Both the position numbers and the translations under genes were made by a program. The notes beneath the pieces were generated by a model. That model was not told the origin of the DNA. It did no database searches and worked only from the letters and a program-made list of their open reading frames with translations. A stretch of DNA of 64,000 nt from Luidia sarsii (Eukaryota > Echinodermata > Asteroidea > Paxillosida > Luidiidae): positions 6,446,551-6,510,550 of the forward strand of contig OX465113.1 of NCBI GenBank assembly GCA_949987565.1, written 5' to 3'. Positions 11,701 to 22,059 of the stretch are shown here, in pieces (within the stretch, counting starts at the first letter, position 1; every line of letters starts with the position of its first letter).

Positions 11701-14700
11701 TCCTGTGCATAGCCATCTTTTTTAATGTGCCGCTGCTGTTTGCTGGGGGTGTAATGTCACGACAGAATGATGGCAACCACATCTGATTGATCAATAAACC
11801 TTTTCGACGTTCGCAAAGCTTCATGGGTATAGATGACAAACTGGCCGTATTTTTATTATACAACTCTATGGCGAAGCACGTAAGTTCGTGAATCGTTGAT
11901 TTTTTTTCATCAAAAACCAGATGCAGTTCAGAAATGAAACTCACACAGAATTTGTGTCTACATACCAGCAACAATTTTTGTTCTTCTTCAGAACGTTGAG
12001 TTGGAAGTTTAGGAGAAATCAGTGACTGGATGACATTCACAATGTGTGCCGCTACCTGCATTCAGTCACCAAGGGAATCTCCACTTATTTCTCCGAAACT
12101 ACCCACTCAACGTTCCAACAAAAAATATATTTTGTTCCTGGTATCTAGATGAAAATTCTCTGAGTTTCAATTCTGAACTCCATCTGGTTTTTGAGAAAAA
12201 ATTCAATAGTTCACGATTTTACGTGCTTCACCATAGAGTTGTGTGATAAAAATACGGCCAGTTTGTCATCTATACCCGTAATGCTTTGCGAATGTCAAAA
12301 GGGTTTATTAAGCTTGTTCAATCCTTTCAATATTAACTAATATTAGTAATTAACATTTTCACAAAGTCATACAGAAATCTAAACCCCAAAAATATTACAA
12401 ACATAATTGTATTTTTAAAATTAATTTATATTTCAAGAAAGAAATTTAAATAAAGAAATAGAACTGATTCCTGCAGTCTTCACCGATGCAGTCTGCGCGA
12501 AAGACTAGGCAGAACGTGTATGGGAGAATAATATAAGGAAACCATTCACGCATGGACCGAAACAAAAAACAATTCGGAAATTCATGAAGCTGTCGATTCA
12601 CGTGTTGCCACTGCTGGTTGATGTGGAATATAGAGAAGGAACAGCATGTTCTTTCAGTATCCTTTCTCGGCTTTGAGCCGGTGAGTTTGGCCCGCAAGTC
12701 CTCCTCCCAATACTCCTTGGTGAAGTGATTGCTACATTACAAATCACATTCACACCCTTTCGATTTCTAATGAGTATTGGTAGCCGATTTTGAGAAATTT
12801 CTCCACTTTGATGGCTGCAGACCACTTCCTAAGTAACTCAGGTTTCTTGTCCTTTTTGGGAATTGCATGGAAAGTGTTTTCCAGCTTTTTTACAGCCAAA
12901 AGCCTGGCAGTACACCATTGTTTAGCTCTGTGGTCTGTGAGTTCAGTGACTCTGAATGCTCGCATTTTTCAAAAAAGTAATGCTGTTCAGTGTAACTTGC
13001 ATCCATACTTAGCATGCCACTCACCACAGGTGACATTAATGGTCTGCTGAATTTCAAGATGACCTGTGAAGATAAGGTATTATGTGACCAGTCTGGACAA
13101 TCGTTGGATAGCATGCTGCCACAATAGACAGTGCCTGGGCATAGCAGACAGCCTATGTCTTCTTTGTCCTCAGTTGTCTTCCTCCATGGTTGTCTACAGT
13201 TTCCCTGAGCAGTAAAACAAAATGGCTGTGGATCTTCTTGTAGGAGTTTGTGATGCAACTTACTTTGATTCCTGTCTATTCCACCTCAGACCAAAGAGAT
13301 ATCATCGGACTTGATGAAAAAGGACAACGTATTCTGCTCCTAGCTGCTGAGGCTGATATTGAAGAAGCTCTCACAGTCAGAAAATCAGTCCTGAAGAGGT
13401 TGGTTGAGCTAATACAATCGTAAAGGCAGGTTGAAGCCTAAATTCCTACTATCCCATTTTAATCTATAAATACACTGATTTATATATTTGAAGTGTGAAA
13501 TAAAAGTATAAACAGTTTCTGTTCATCATTTGTGTGTTTACCTAATTACTAATTAGGGTTAAATTCGACCGGCGGAGCAGCCTGTCACAACGTTGTAAAC
13601 CCACTTTTCTCGTACTTATCAAAGAAACCAACCATAAAATCACACAAAATATCATTCACTATTTCATACTTTATTGGTTTGTGAATAATACGAACTAAAT
13701 CCTATTTCATCCTGCCTTTAAGCTTCACTGGGCTGACAAAGATTCTGAATATGGTGTGTGAAGTTAGCCTCTATAATCATTGCGCTGTCAGTGGTGCTCT
13801 CCCTTAAAGCCCCTACACAACATTGGTCGAGGTCAAAGAATAGCATCCATACGTTGTCTGATCCAACATATGCATGAAATAGCACTCCGCCAACAGAGTC
13901 TCAAAAAATTGTGAAAACCGCTTCATTGTTTCACGAAAATGCAGCATTCAACGTCGTACTGTTCCGAAAAATAGTTTAGATCTCAGTGAGATGTAAAGGA
14001 TTTCTTTTACTCTTTTCTCCCAAAATACAACATTTTAGGCAGAAATATTTCAGTGCGAGGTTTCTACTATAACCATCTTCATACTGTATAAGTTTCATGT
14101 AAATCTGTTAAAATTTCGATCTTACCAATGTTGTGTAGGGGCTTTAAAGAGTGTCCATCTTTTGATATTGATAGGTACCCCTTCATACAAGTGAAAACAA
14201 GGCTACTAGATGCACATATGTACATCCTCAAGAAGTGGGTTATGGACTTTCTGGTCGACAACAAAATAGGAAGGTAAACATTTTACATGTACATCATGAA
14301 CTGTATGCAGTCCTTTCAATTTGATGTGGCCTTCATTGACAGAACCTCTACCACCTCTTGCTCCACCCAACAGCTCTTATTCAACAATCAAAGGGGAGCT
14401 GATACCGTACCTAGTCAGAAAGCAATTTTCAAGGCCCAAAATGAGTCTCATGAACTCTCAGCCTGACTCCATAGAGCCAGAGAGACCTCAGGAAGATAAA
14501 GGTGAGCTACATAAAACTGAACCCACATTGATAGGTTTATTGTAATTGCTTGTTTGCATCTGAATGAGAATGGTGAGATCTCTGGAGATGTACCCGGTAT
14601 GCCATTTACCGTAATTTTCGGAATGAAATCCTCAGTGTATTTGCTGCAGTGCTCTGAAAACTTCAAGATAAGATTCCGGCCTTAATGTGTAAAGCTGCAC

Positions 14701-17700
14701 CATTGTAAATTTTCTTTACTGATGTGTTCATTATACTGCTAGTGTACAGTGCCAAATTTTCAATCAAAATGAGATTTAGCCCATTTAATTTAAAACTTAA
14801 AAGTATCTGACTTAATTTCACAATGTGTTTAAGATTATCTAATGGCATACATGTACACTGTTCATGTACATGTATGTTTTGAAAGTAAATATTATGTTGA
14901 ATCATGCAAACATTGCTTTGGAACTTATGAAATGCATGAGTTGTTGTGTGTCACACTGAATAGTATTTTACGGATGGTGACATTTTCCCAGCATTATAGG
15001 ACTCTACTTCAGATTGATTGTGTGTTCTGCCTGTTGGGAGATTCGAAGCAGAAAGACCCTTTCCATGCATCCAAAAAGTGAAGTTCTACCTTCGAAACAG
15101 AATGGGCCAAAATTGTTTGGCTGGATTAAGTTCGCTTCTTCTTAGCATCATTGCCATTGATCTTAACCACTTTGCGCCGGGACCTCCGAAATCGGAGCTC
15201 CGTTGGCTTGACTATGCGACGGGGCCCTCTGGGCACCACTATTGTCCACATTTTAAACAAAGACTCTTTTCAGCTTTGAATAAAGCAATACGAATCAGTA
15301 CAAAGACCATTTTTTACGCAAGTTGCCACATGAATTGCAAGATTAGCAGCAGTAATTGTGAAATCGTGGGACTTTTACTCTGGATGATCGAGGGATACCG
15401 CGCTGCTACTGAAAGCACGTGGGGGACATTGTGTTGGCATGCCACACAGCCCAACGGTCGTTGGTCAGGCAGTGGAATTCTACCTACATTTTTCACCGCA
15501 ATCTGTTTGCTCGGTTGTGGCCAACCAACTTGAAGATTTGACTGCCTGGAGTGGAGGCTGGAGTCTGCGGTCAGGGATTGACAGTACCGAACAGGCGTAC
15601 ACGCACACACACACGTCCGTTACGGTCCATTGACGACCCACAATATGGGCCTTTTTTCGAACGGATAATCTCTTGACAAAAGCCACAATGACGTCCGAAT
15701 TGTGCCAGGTTTTACTCTCTTGTACCCATAGTATACCCTTATAATTTTATTTCACAGAAATATATTGTTCCGATTGTTTTAGCCAGATTTGCAAATGGTG
15801 CATTGTTCAAAAACCCCTGTATGGCAGTCATCGGCGCTGTAAAAAAACCCGGCGCGAAGTGGTTAATAACATCTGCCAGATGTTTCATCCATCCTTCTTT
15901 GGCATCTTCCATGACAAGTACAGTTCTCATGCCAAATGTCTAATGCCAAAACTCATGCACCTGAATGTTCTCATGTACCAGTGCTCTCCCTTCACTATCT
16001 TTCCCAACTGCTTTTCTGTCTTTTCCACTACTTTAGCTTAGGCTTAGCAGAATGTTTTGTTTTACATTTTATTCGGATTTGTTTTACATTTTGTTACCTT
16101 CTCATCCTCCTTTTCCAACTCCTCCTCCTCCTAACGGTAGCTGTTTCTGAGTTTAAGTCACATTCCATTGTCCTTTTGGTATTACAGATTGTTAGATGGA
16201 GTGACTTAAAGGATGGTCATGTGACAGTGCTTCAAAGTTCAATTTCTTAAATTGTTTAAATCCCTTCTTCCCAATGCTATGCAAATGTAACAAACATTTT
16301 GGGAAAGGGCTGGGCTGGATAAGCTTTGGTGGCAAGAGCACTGGTATGCAAAACCAAAGGTCTAGGGTGCATGTCCCAGTGCAGTCAAATTTTCTTTGCA
16401 ATTTTTCAAAATTGCTCAAAAGTTCCCAGTCTGTTCCTGTATTTGTTTGATTTTCAGTTATAAGTGAAACCAACCATAAGTTTCAAAGTAATTTCCTGGT
16501 TCTGAAAATAACCATATTGTGTTGAAGGTATTGTGTTGAAGGACAAATACTAAAAAATTTCTTTTCAGAAACATTCTGCTGATCAGAACTTCAGATGAGC
16601 TTTGAAAATGTGCATGGTGGATATCAAAAGGCATGTTTGTGGTGACACTGTATCAGTAATATCTTTTTGTAAGAATGTTTGGGTCCGAGAAGAGAATGAG
16701 TCTTGTTAACTTGTTAAGTCATCTACGTTCAGTATACTCAAAATATGAAATTATCATTTCTTCTTGAGGCCACACATAATTATTTGAAATGCTAGTTGAC
16801 TTTACTGATGCCACCACAAACTGTTTGTCCGCCCTTTTTTGTATATTGCTGCCATGGCCACAAAATGTATTTACCTCTAAACCAATTGTGCCCAAGACAC
16901 AGATATTTCAAGCTATGGAGGTGTAGATGAGCTGACTAGAACTGCCCGTGCCATGTCTTCATGGAATGAACACATGGGTGAAATGTCAGATTACTTCCAA
17001 CATGAGGATATGTTACGCTGTCACACCTATGTAATGGATGGAGGATTCTGTATCCGGGCAAACACAATGGCTGCCTACTGTGAGGCAAATAGACAGGTAT
17101 AGATCAGGTAGTGCCGTTTTGTACCAAAGTTGGCCAGAACAATGTCCCATAGGTCCTTTGGTGCCATGACCCTACCAGTAAATGTCAAAAGTGACAGGCG
17201 TACATGTAGGTGAAAACAAGTATTTTCATGGCATAACCATAGGTCCAAGCAGGTCATTACTTGGCATGTATGTGTATATCTAAGTTAAGAAAAAGTGTAT
17301 CCAAAAATTGCCACCATATTATCGTGATGTCATCTTATGAATATTAATGAGTTAATGAAATATTCAGAATTCAGTAATCATTTGAGCCTATTTGACTATC
17401 AAAGTGAGATTTTTCTATTTGTAACTATTGATTGTACAGCCTTGGAAGTTCCTTTGTGGACTAAAATGACGTGACATCATCATGACAACTTAATATGCTA
17501 CTTCTGAAGAAAAAAACATAGGCATTGGCTAAAATTCTCAAAACGTTTTTGGATATTTAGTGTGCAGGGAATGCAGAATATGAAGTTATGAACATGATTC
17601 ACAAACAGACACAGACTTCTAGTTTGTATTATTATGTATGGCTGACAGTTTTGTGATAGTTTTACAGAATGTTTCAATGCAAGAGAAGGAATAATATACA

Positions 17701-20568
17701 GTATCTGGCACCTTTCCTTAACCGTATGCCTGCCCAAGCCTTACTCATACCACAGCAGTATATACTTGTTTTGAGAAAAGCTAGGACTATCATATGATTC
17801 TATGTACAGTGGTTAATTTGAAACATATTTAAAATAACACAATACTTGCAATTGTAAAATGAATTTCATTAAGGGTTTATAAATCATGATAATAAACCTG
17901 TCAACCAAATATTATGTACCTTATTATCACCATTTTCATTGGCTGATCATTTTTGATACTCATTTTTTTTTTGCAGATTACACAGCAGAAGCACGTTCTA
18001 GGAGATGAACTATTAATTCCTCCAACAGCAACCATCAAGAGTAAAAGTCAAGTAAGAATGGTTCACCAAAGGCATTATAATTGTTTTAGTGTATCAACTT
18101 CCAAAAACATATAGGTTTAAGTTGTAAAAATATTCACAGTCAAAATTAACTACTGGCAGGGGCAATATGATAATTTATGTACGTATCCTACAACAATTAC
18201 CAGTACATCATGACTCAGTATTCCCTGCTCCTTAAGGTGAAATATTCAGATGTGGCAGTGTTTTGATCCATACCTTGCTATAAACTCAATTCTGGGAGTA
18301 AAAGTGTGTCCAATTTCTAGCTGGTAGTGTCCTTTCATTCACAGATGGTACATAATTTCAATATTTTGCATGAATATAAAAGGTCTTAAAATTTAGTGGG
18401 CCTGACGTTTCGATCCTAGCAGGACCTTTCTCAAAGGCAGAGTGAATATAAAAGGTATTTAGATGGAAATGATCAAACAATAGATGAGATGGATTGAGCC
18501 AAGGCACTGGAGTAACTGATTGTTTTCTGGCTCTTACAGGTCGGACAAGAGTCCATGCTTGGAGATGGAACCATGGTTGGTGAACGGGTCTCTATCAAAC
18601 GCTCAATTATTGGCAAGCATTGCACTGTGGGAGACAAGGTCAAAATCATCAACTCTGTCATCATGGATTATGTGAAAATCAGCGATGGGTCAGTAATCTT
18701 GTTGATTTAAATATCTAATTTCATAGATCTTATTAGATTGTTGGATTTTTGGCTTTTCCATTGTGTCAGCAAATTATGAAATCTAACGCTTAACGGGTAT
18801 ATCTATTTATAAATTTGTCCTCTTTTTAGGGGGAGGGCTAATGAAAAAATGGGAAAATTTTACTGGCATCCACACTTGGGAATGTTCCTGTGATGCTGGG
18901 AGATTTGTGTGACCTTTGTGTGGTCACCCTGAATGCAATGCACCTTCACAAACTTCAGGTCGTTGCGAAATTATCCATGTCGATGTGTCCCGCTGCCACA
19001 TTATCTTGATGTGATGCATTGGTGGCCCCAAATAAACTGTAGACAGATCTTATAATATTTGCCATGATTCCAATCATAGACCATCAAGAAATTGCAGTCT
19101 TCTTGCTGCACTCCACATGCATGACACTGAGCATGCGAGTGGTGTCCAGTGGCTGCATGAGATCATGCATGATCCATCAGGGACCAGATAATGTTATATG
19201 CTTAAGGAGCTGTTTTTAACCCCAACATACTGTTTGCACTTTGCACTGGCTGGGTCCCTGAAATTCTACATGGGCAGTTTGCTGGTAAACATGCCCATTG
19301 AGGTTGGGTAAAGTAACCAGGAGGAAGATTGCCTGGGACATCCACACTAGACTTGTAATGGGTTAAGTACCCATCGTCTCAAGTTCAATGCGGACAGGGT
19401 TTTAGACACGTTAGCATTTTAATCAACTGAGTAACTTGCAAGGCCTGCACTTTTTGTAACTTCCCCCTTGGACATTTAGTAAATATGTAGCTCAAGCTTG
19501 AATTCAGTTGAGCCTCTATCCAGGTTTACTGAGCTATCCAGCCCTTAGATGGCAGCCTTCCCAAAAAGGTCAACAAGTCTTTACTTGGATGGAGGTGCAG
19601 TGAAGTACCGGTAAAATGAAAGCAACGGAAACGGGGAAAGAACATGTTTTTCTGATGTGATAGAAAGCATACATGCAAATTGAAAACCACATTTAAAAAG
19701 CTGATGAAAGACGACACAGGCACATGAGGTGCTAGTTGCATGTTAACATTTATCCAATAATTGTTAGATCTGAAAGCCTTTTGTGTCTTGTGCATCAGTG
19801 ATTTTAAAAGATAAACAATGTATATTGCATTCGTTATCCAAAATGTTGAATTTTATAACTTTACAGATGTTTCTTCAAAGAAGGGCAGCTCCACTTTGTA
19901 ATAAGTACATACTGGAATGTACCAAACTAAAATCCAGTGTATCCCTTCCCCCATATACAAGCAAATATGACTTTCAATTGATGCTGTGAGATGTTGTGAT
20001 GCACATGTAATTTGCTGATCATAACTTTTAGTGACTCAAATGCTATGACTGCATATTTTGTTGTCTTCTGCCAAACAACCTATTTTAGTTTTTCCCATCT
20101 ACAATCTCCCCTTTGGTTAATCTTTCTATTTGTCTGTTTAACTGTGTGGCTCGTTTGTTCTCTTCATAGATGTGTTATACAGGGGAGTGTGATTTGTGGC
20201 CATGCACACATTGGAGAAAGTGTTGAGATGAAAGACTGTTTGGTTGGAAGCTCTCAAAATGTAGTTCCAAAAGGTATATATAATGAGAACAGACCTATTT
20301 TAGCAGTTTGCCTCAGAGAACTTTGTATCAGTAAAGCATAACTAAATTCATATTTTCCATGACTACATAATGTACATGCAGTTGGCCTCCAAGTTTTCCA
20401 AGATGAACCAATATACATGTACCCTTAAAAGGGGGTGGGCTGTGGATCTGTTGAAAGGGGTTTAAGAGTTTGTATTTAGTGTATTAATTGTTTCTAAATG
20501 CGTTTTGTCTGGCAGTGAAGTATAGTTGTGAGGTGATTGGTGACACTAACAGGATGATGGAGATATGA
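8573..20568 (+). CDS. EIF2B3: eIF2B subunit gamma (translation initiation factor), 11 coding exons
   Basis: eIF2B is the cytosolic GDP-GTP exchange factor for eIF2; the gamma subunit pairs with the catalytic epsilon subunit. Coding exons: 8573-8720, 9612-9769, 11233-11398, 13290-13398, 14175-14273, 14374-14501, 16903-17096, 17977-18051, 18540-18688, 20170-20273, 20516-20568. All introns are GT-AG, phases agree throughout, and the sum is 1383 nt (460 aa plus stop), close to the about 452 aa of vertebrate homologues. Residues 1 to about 230 form the nucleotidyltransferase-like domain ([12 protein letters not shown] at about 5-16, then [15 protein letters not shown]). [17 protein letters not shown] sequence follows in exon 6. 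Residues from about 360 form left-handed beta-helix hexapeptide repeats ([18 protein letters not shown]). The ATG at 8573 is the only start compatible with the family N-terminus MEFQAV. Recognised from family knowledge; exon borders read from sequence. The gene looks intact. Confidence 0.97.
8848..9504. mobile_element. TTAA-flanked MITE in EIF2B3 intron 1
   Basis: Starts after TTAA at 8844-8847 (CCTCTTGATGGTGGG) and ends GGCTCGAAGGGG before TTAC. The interior matches the element at 26792-27397. No transposase. Right-hand TTAA mutated. Confidence 0.8.
9612..9769 (+). CDS. EIF2B3: EIF2B3 coding exon 2
   Basis: Acceptor TTTGAAG (AG 9610-9611), donor GTACGT at 9770. Encodes [18 protein letters not shown] through [10 protein letters not shown]. 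The polypyrimidine tract is weak. Confidence 0.93.
11233..11398 (+). CDS. EIF2B3: EIF2B3 coding exon 3
   Basis: Acceptor CCTTTTTAG, donor GTCAGT. Encodes [19 protein letters not shown], the conserved core of the nucleotidyltransferase-like domain, and ends in a basic KSKRKQ stretch, phase 1. Confidence 0.95.
11559..12935. mobile_element. THAP/TTAA-type (Kolobok-like) element, copy B, right end lost
   Basis: Left end AGGGGAATGC follows TTAA (11555-11558) and the first 150 bp match copies A and C. Inside is a long hairpin (arms about 11793-12040 and 12055-12309, with CAATAAACCTTTTCGACGTT inverted as AATGTCAAAAGGGTTTATT). Minus-strand remnants of a THAP domain follow at 12613-12935: [14 protein letters not shown], and an EHAVPSLY motif typical of the THAP C-terminal AVPxxF box. 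The frame is broken. Lies in EIF2B3 intron 3. No right terminal repeat found. Confidence 0.75.
13290..13398 (+). CDS. EIF2B3: EIF2B3 coding exon 4
   Basis: Acceptor CCACCTCAG, donor GTTGGT (GT used, otherwise poor consensus). Encodes [19 protein letters not shown], aligning with the family's QRDFIG segment. Confidence 0.93.
14175..14273 (+). CDS. EIF2B3: EIF2B3 coding exon 5
   Basis: Acceptor ATTGATAG, donor GTAAAC. Encodes [20 protein letters not shown] and onward to the phase-2 border. Confidence 0.93.
14374..14501 (+). CDS. EIF2B3: EIF2B3 coding exon 6
   Basis: Acceptor CCACCCAACAG chosen because it restores phase 2 and gives [20 protein letters not shown]. The open frame continues upstream of the acceptor but that part is intronic. 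Donor GTGAGC. Confidence 0.9.
14548..14602 (+). mobile_element. SINE 5' fragment
   Basis: TGTTTGCATCTGAATGA and GAGATCTCTGGAGATGTAC match the segment at 56981-57029 and, inverted, the ends of SINE copies at 20996-21265 and 56636-56864. Confidence 0.55.
15167..15862 (+). mobile_element. TTAA-flanked MITE, 696 bp, EIF2B3 intron 6
   Basis: Perfect TTAA on both sides (15163-15166, 15863-15866). Termini CCACTTTGCGCCGGG and CCCGGCGCGAAGTGG are inverted. Near full-length identity to 57034-57735. Frames inside are not transposase-like. Confidence 0.9.
16298..16390 (+). mobile_element. tRNA-derived SINE fragment
   Basis: GGGCTGGATAAGC (A-box-like), GCACTGGTATGCAAAACCA and GGTCTAGGGTGCATGTCCC (B-box-like) parallel the tRNA-like heads at 57810-57880. 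Degenerate. Confidence 0.55.
16903..17096 (+). CDS. EIF2B3: EIF2B3 coding exon 7
   Basis: Acceptor AAGACACAG, donor GTATAG. Encodes the variable linker ([20 protein letters not shown]) and the conserved [20 protein letters not shown]...EANRQ segment. Confidence 0.94.
17977..18051 (+). CDS. EIF2B3: EIF2B3 coding exon 8
   Basis: Acceptor T9GCAG, donor GTAAGA. 25 codons beginning [20 protein letters not shown]. Confidence 0.92.
18385..18442 (-). mobile_element. 58-bp Penelope-like element tail with 14-bp TSD
   Basis: Inverted relative to 54983-55038, these 58 bp match the 3' end of the Penelope-like element with about one mismatch, including the CCTGCTAGGATCGAAACGTC-like motif. Both sides carry TGAATATAAAAGGT (18371-18384 and 18443-18456), a 14-bp target-site duplication. 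It is an extremely 5'-truncated insertion in EIF2B3 intron 8. Confidence 0.88.
18540..18688 (+). CDS. EIF2B3: EIF2B3 coding exon 9
   Basis: Acceptor GGCTCTTACAG, donor GTCAGT. Encodes beta-helix hexapeptide repeats beginning [19 protein letters not shown]. Confidence 0.95.
19530..19592 (-). mobile_element. Partial SINE remnant
   Basis: AGCTATCCAGCCCTTAGATGG and following bases resemble the inverted SINE at 20996-21265. Short, low confidence. Confidence 0.4.
20170..20273 (+). CDS. EIF2B3: EIF2B3 coding exon 10
   Basis: Acceptor TCTCTTCATAG, donor GTATAT. Encodes [20 protein letters not shown] then [14 protein letters not shown], the last beta-helix turns. Confidence 0.95.
20516..20568 (+). 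CDS. EIF2B3: EIF2B3 terminal coding exon 11
   Basis: Acceptor TTTGTCTGGCAG. Encodes [16 protein letters not shown] followed by TGA at 20566-20568, matching the conserved EVIVG...MEI C-terminus of eIF2B gamma. Confidence 0.9.
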
Positions 20569-20602
20569 TGCCATGATGATAAGTATAAGCCAAAGGGTTC
20601 TG

Positions 20603-20800
20603 CAAGGTCACCAAAAGGGGAGGGGGCCAAGGAGGTCAGCAAGGAGGTCACCAAAAGGGGAGGCAGCAAAGGAGGTCACCAAAAGGGGAGGCAGCCAAGG
20701 AGGTCACCAAAAGGGGAGGCAGCCAAGGAGGTCAGCAAGGTCTGCAAGGAGGTCACCAAAAGGGGAGGCAGCCAAGAAGGTCACCAATAGGGGAGGGGGT
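20603..20800 (+). repeat. 28-bp tandem repeat just after the EIF2B3 stop
   Basis: About 7 imperfect units containing CACCAAAAGGGGAGGCAG and CCAAGGAGGT start 35 nt after the stop codon, so they probably lie in the 3' UTR. Purine-rich on the sense strand. Confidence 0.88.
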
Positions 20801-20995
20801 CAGCCAAGTGTCAGGCTTTGCTGGTCAAAATGTCCAATATTCTTTTGGTAGGGTGCCGCATACATTGGGTTAACAGTGGCAATTATGAAGATCGGAGTAA
20901 TTCCTTATGGGGTGATGTTATGTTCATGTACATGTACATGTATTTTAACTGACATAACAAAGAAGGAGAACAATTAGAAAGAAACTGACTAGGAT

Positions 20996-21265
20996 TTTTT
21001 GAACAATTTTGGAAAAATGGCAAAGAAAATTTGACTGGACCAAGGGTTAACCTGAAACCTCTGATTTTCTGTACCGACACTCTTTCCATCTCAGCTATCC
21101 ATCCCTTAGATGGTGGCCTTTCCAAATACCCGTAGTCAACTACATGTATAATTATTTGCTGAGGTGGGTGTTGGTCAGAACCATTTAACCATTAAATGTC
21201 ATTATACATGCACAGTACATGTATCTCCAGCAATCATGCCCTCTTTCATCCAGATGCAAACAATC
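20996..21265 (-). mobile_element. tRNA-derived SINE, inverted
   Basis: On the minus strand it reads from CATCTGGATG... back through a GGGATGGATAGCTGAGATGG-like A-box and a B-box-like region to a CAAATTTTC-type tail. Same layout as 56636-56864. Confidence 0.65.
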
Positions 21266-22059
21266 AATTTGTTGTAAACTTGGCTACAGCATTCATGCAT
21301 CACAGATAAGTGGATGCTGCTATTTCAGTTTCTATCAGTCATACAGACTCTTTCAGAATTGTTTCTGATTTTTTTCTGAAAATGTGTTTTTATTTGACAT
21401 AAATGTTTGGATTGGAAAGTATCCGAAATAATTTACAGTGAGGTAATGTTTTTGTCTAGACATCAGATTTGCAGCAGTGTTCTCTTTCAAGTGTTACAAT
21501 CCAAAATGCTAACTTCCTCAAGTGCCTGCATGTAGTTAAGAACAATTGTTTTCTTTAATTTCACGTGGTACAACCATACAATAATTATAGATATCTGGGC
21601 AGGTATTTGAGGCAAACAGTGGTTTGATTTCCTTGTTACATGGTGCACTGTCAGTGTGGGCTTTGTCCACATTAGAGGGTCACTATTCTATCATTGCCAC
21701 CTCATGCAGTACTGAGTAGTGAGACTTGTATTCAAGTTTCAAAATGTCAGGTCCAAGCCATATCGTCAATTAACAAGTAAACCTGTACTGGCCACCCCTA
21801 AAGGCAGAAATGGAACATTAAAATGTACATGTAACTATTTTCCAGAGTAGCGTACAGTGTATTTGATTGAAGGATTATTGTCTGTCTGTCATCGTGAGTC
21901 TCTTCTCCCAGACTAAAAGTTAGCAAATAAAACAGGGACCACATAAAACCATCAATGTCCTCCCAATGGACTCCTCCGTATCCACATAGGGGTGCAGCAC
22001 ACTAATTTGATCCAATATGACTACACCAAGCTGATTATCATATATCGCTGATTATCATA
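21266..22059. other. Intergenic, no gene seen
   Basis: Noncoding DNA between EIF2B3 and the LINE. AATAAA near 21926 could serve the EIF2B3 transcript but is far from the stop. A small duplication of ATATCGCTGATTATCAT lies near 22036-22065. Confidence 0.4.

Noticed and set aside
20573..20851. 92-codon Lys/Gly/Arg-rich ORF
   Set aside because: Translation of the 28-bp repeat after the EIF2B3 stop.
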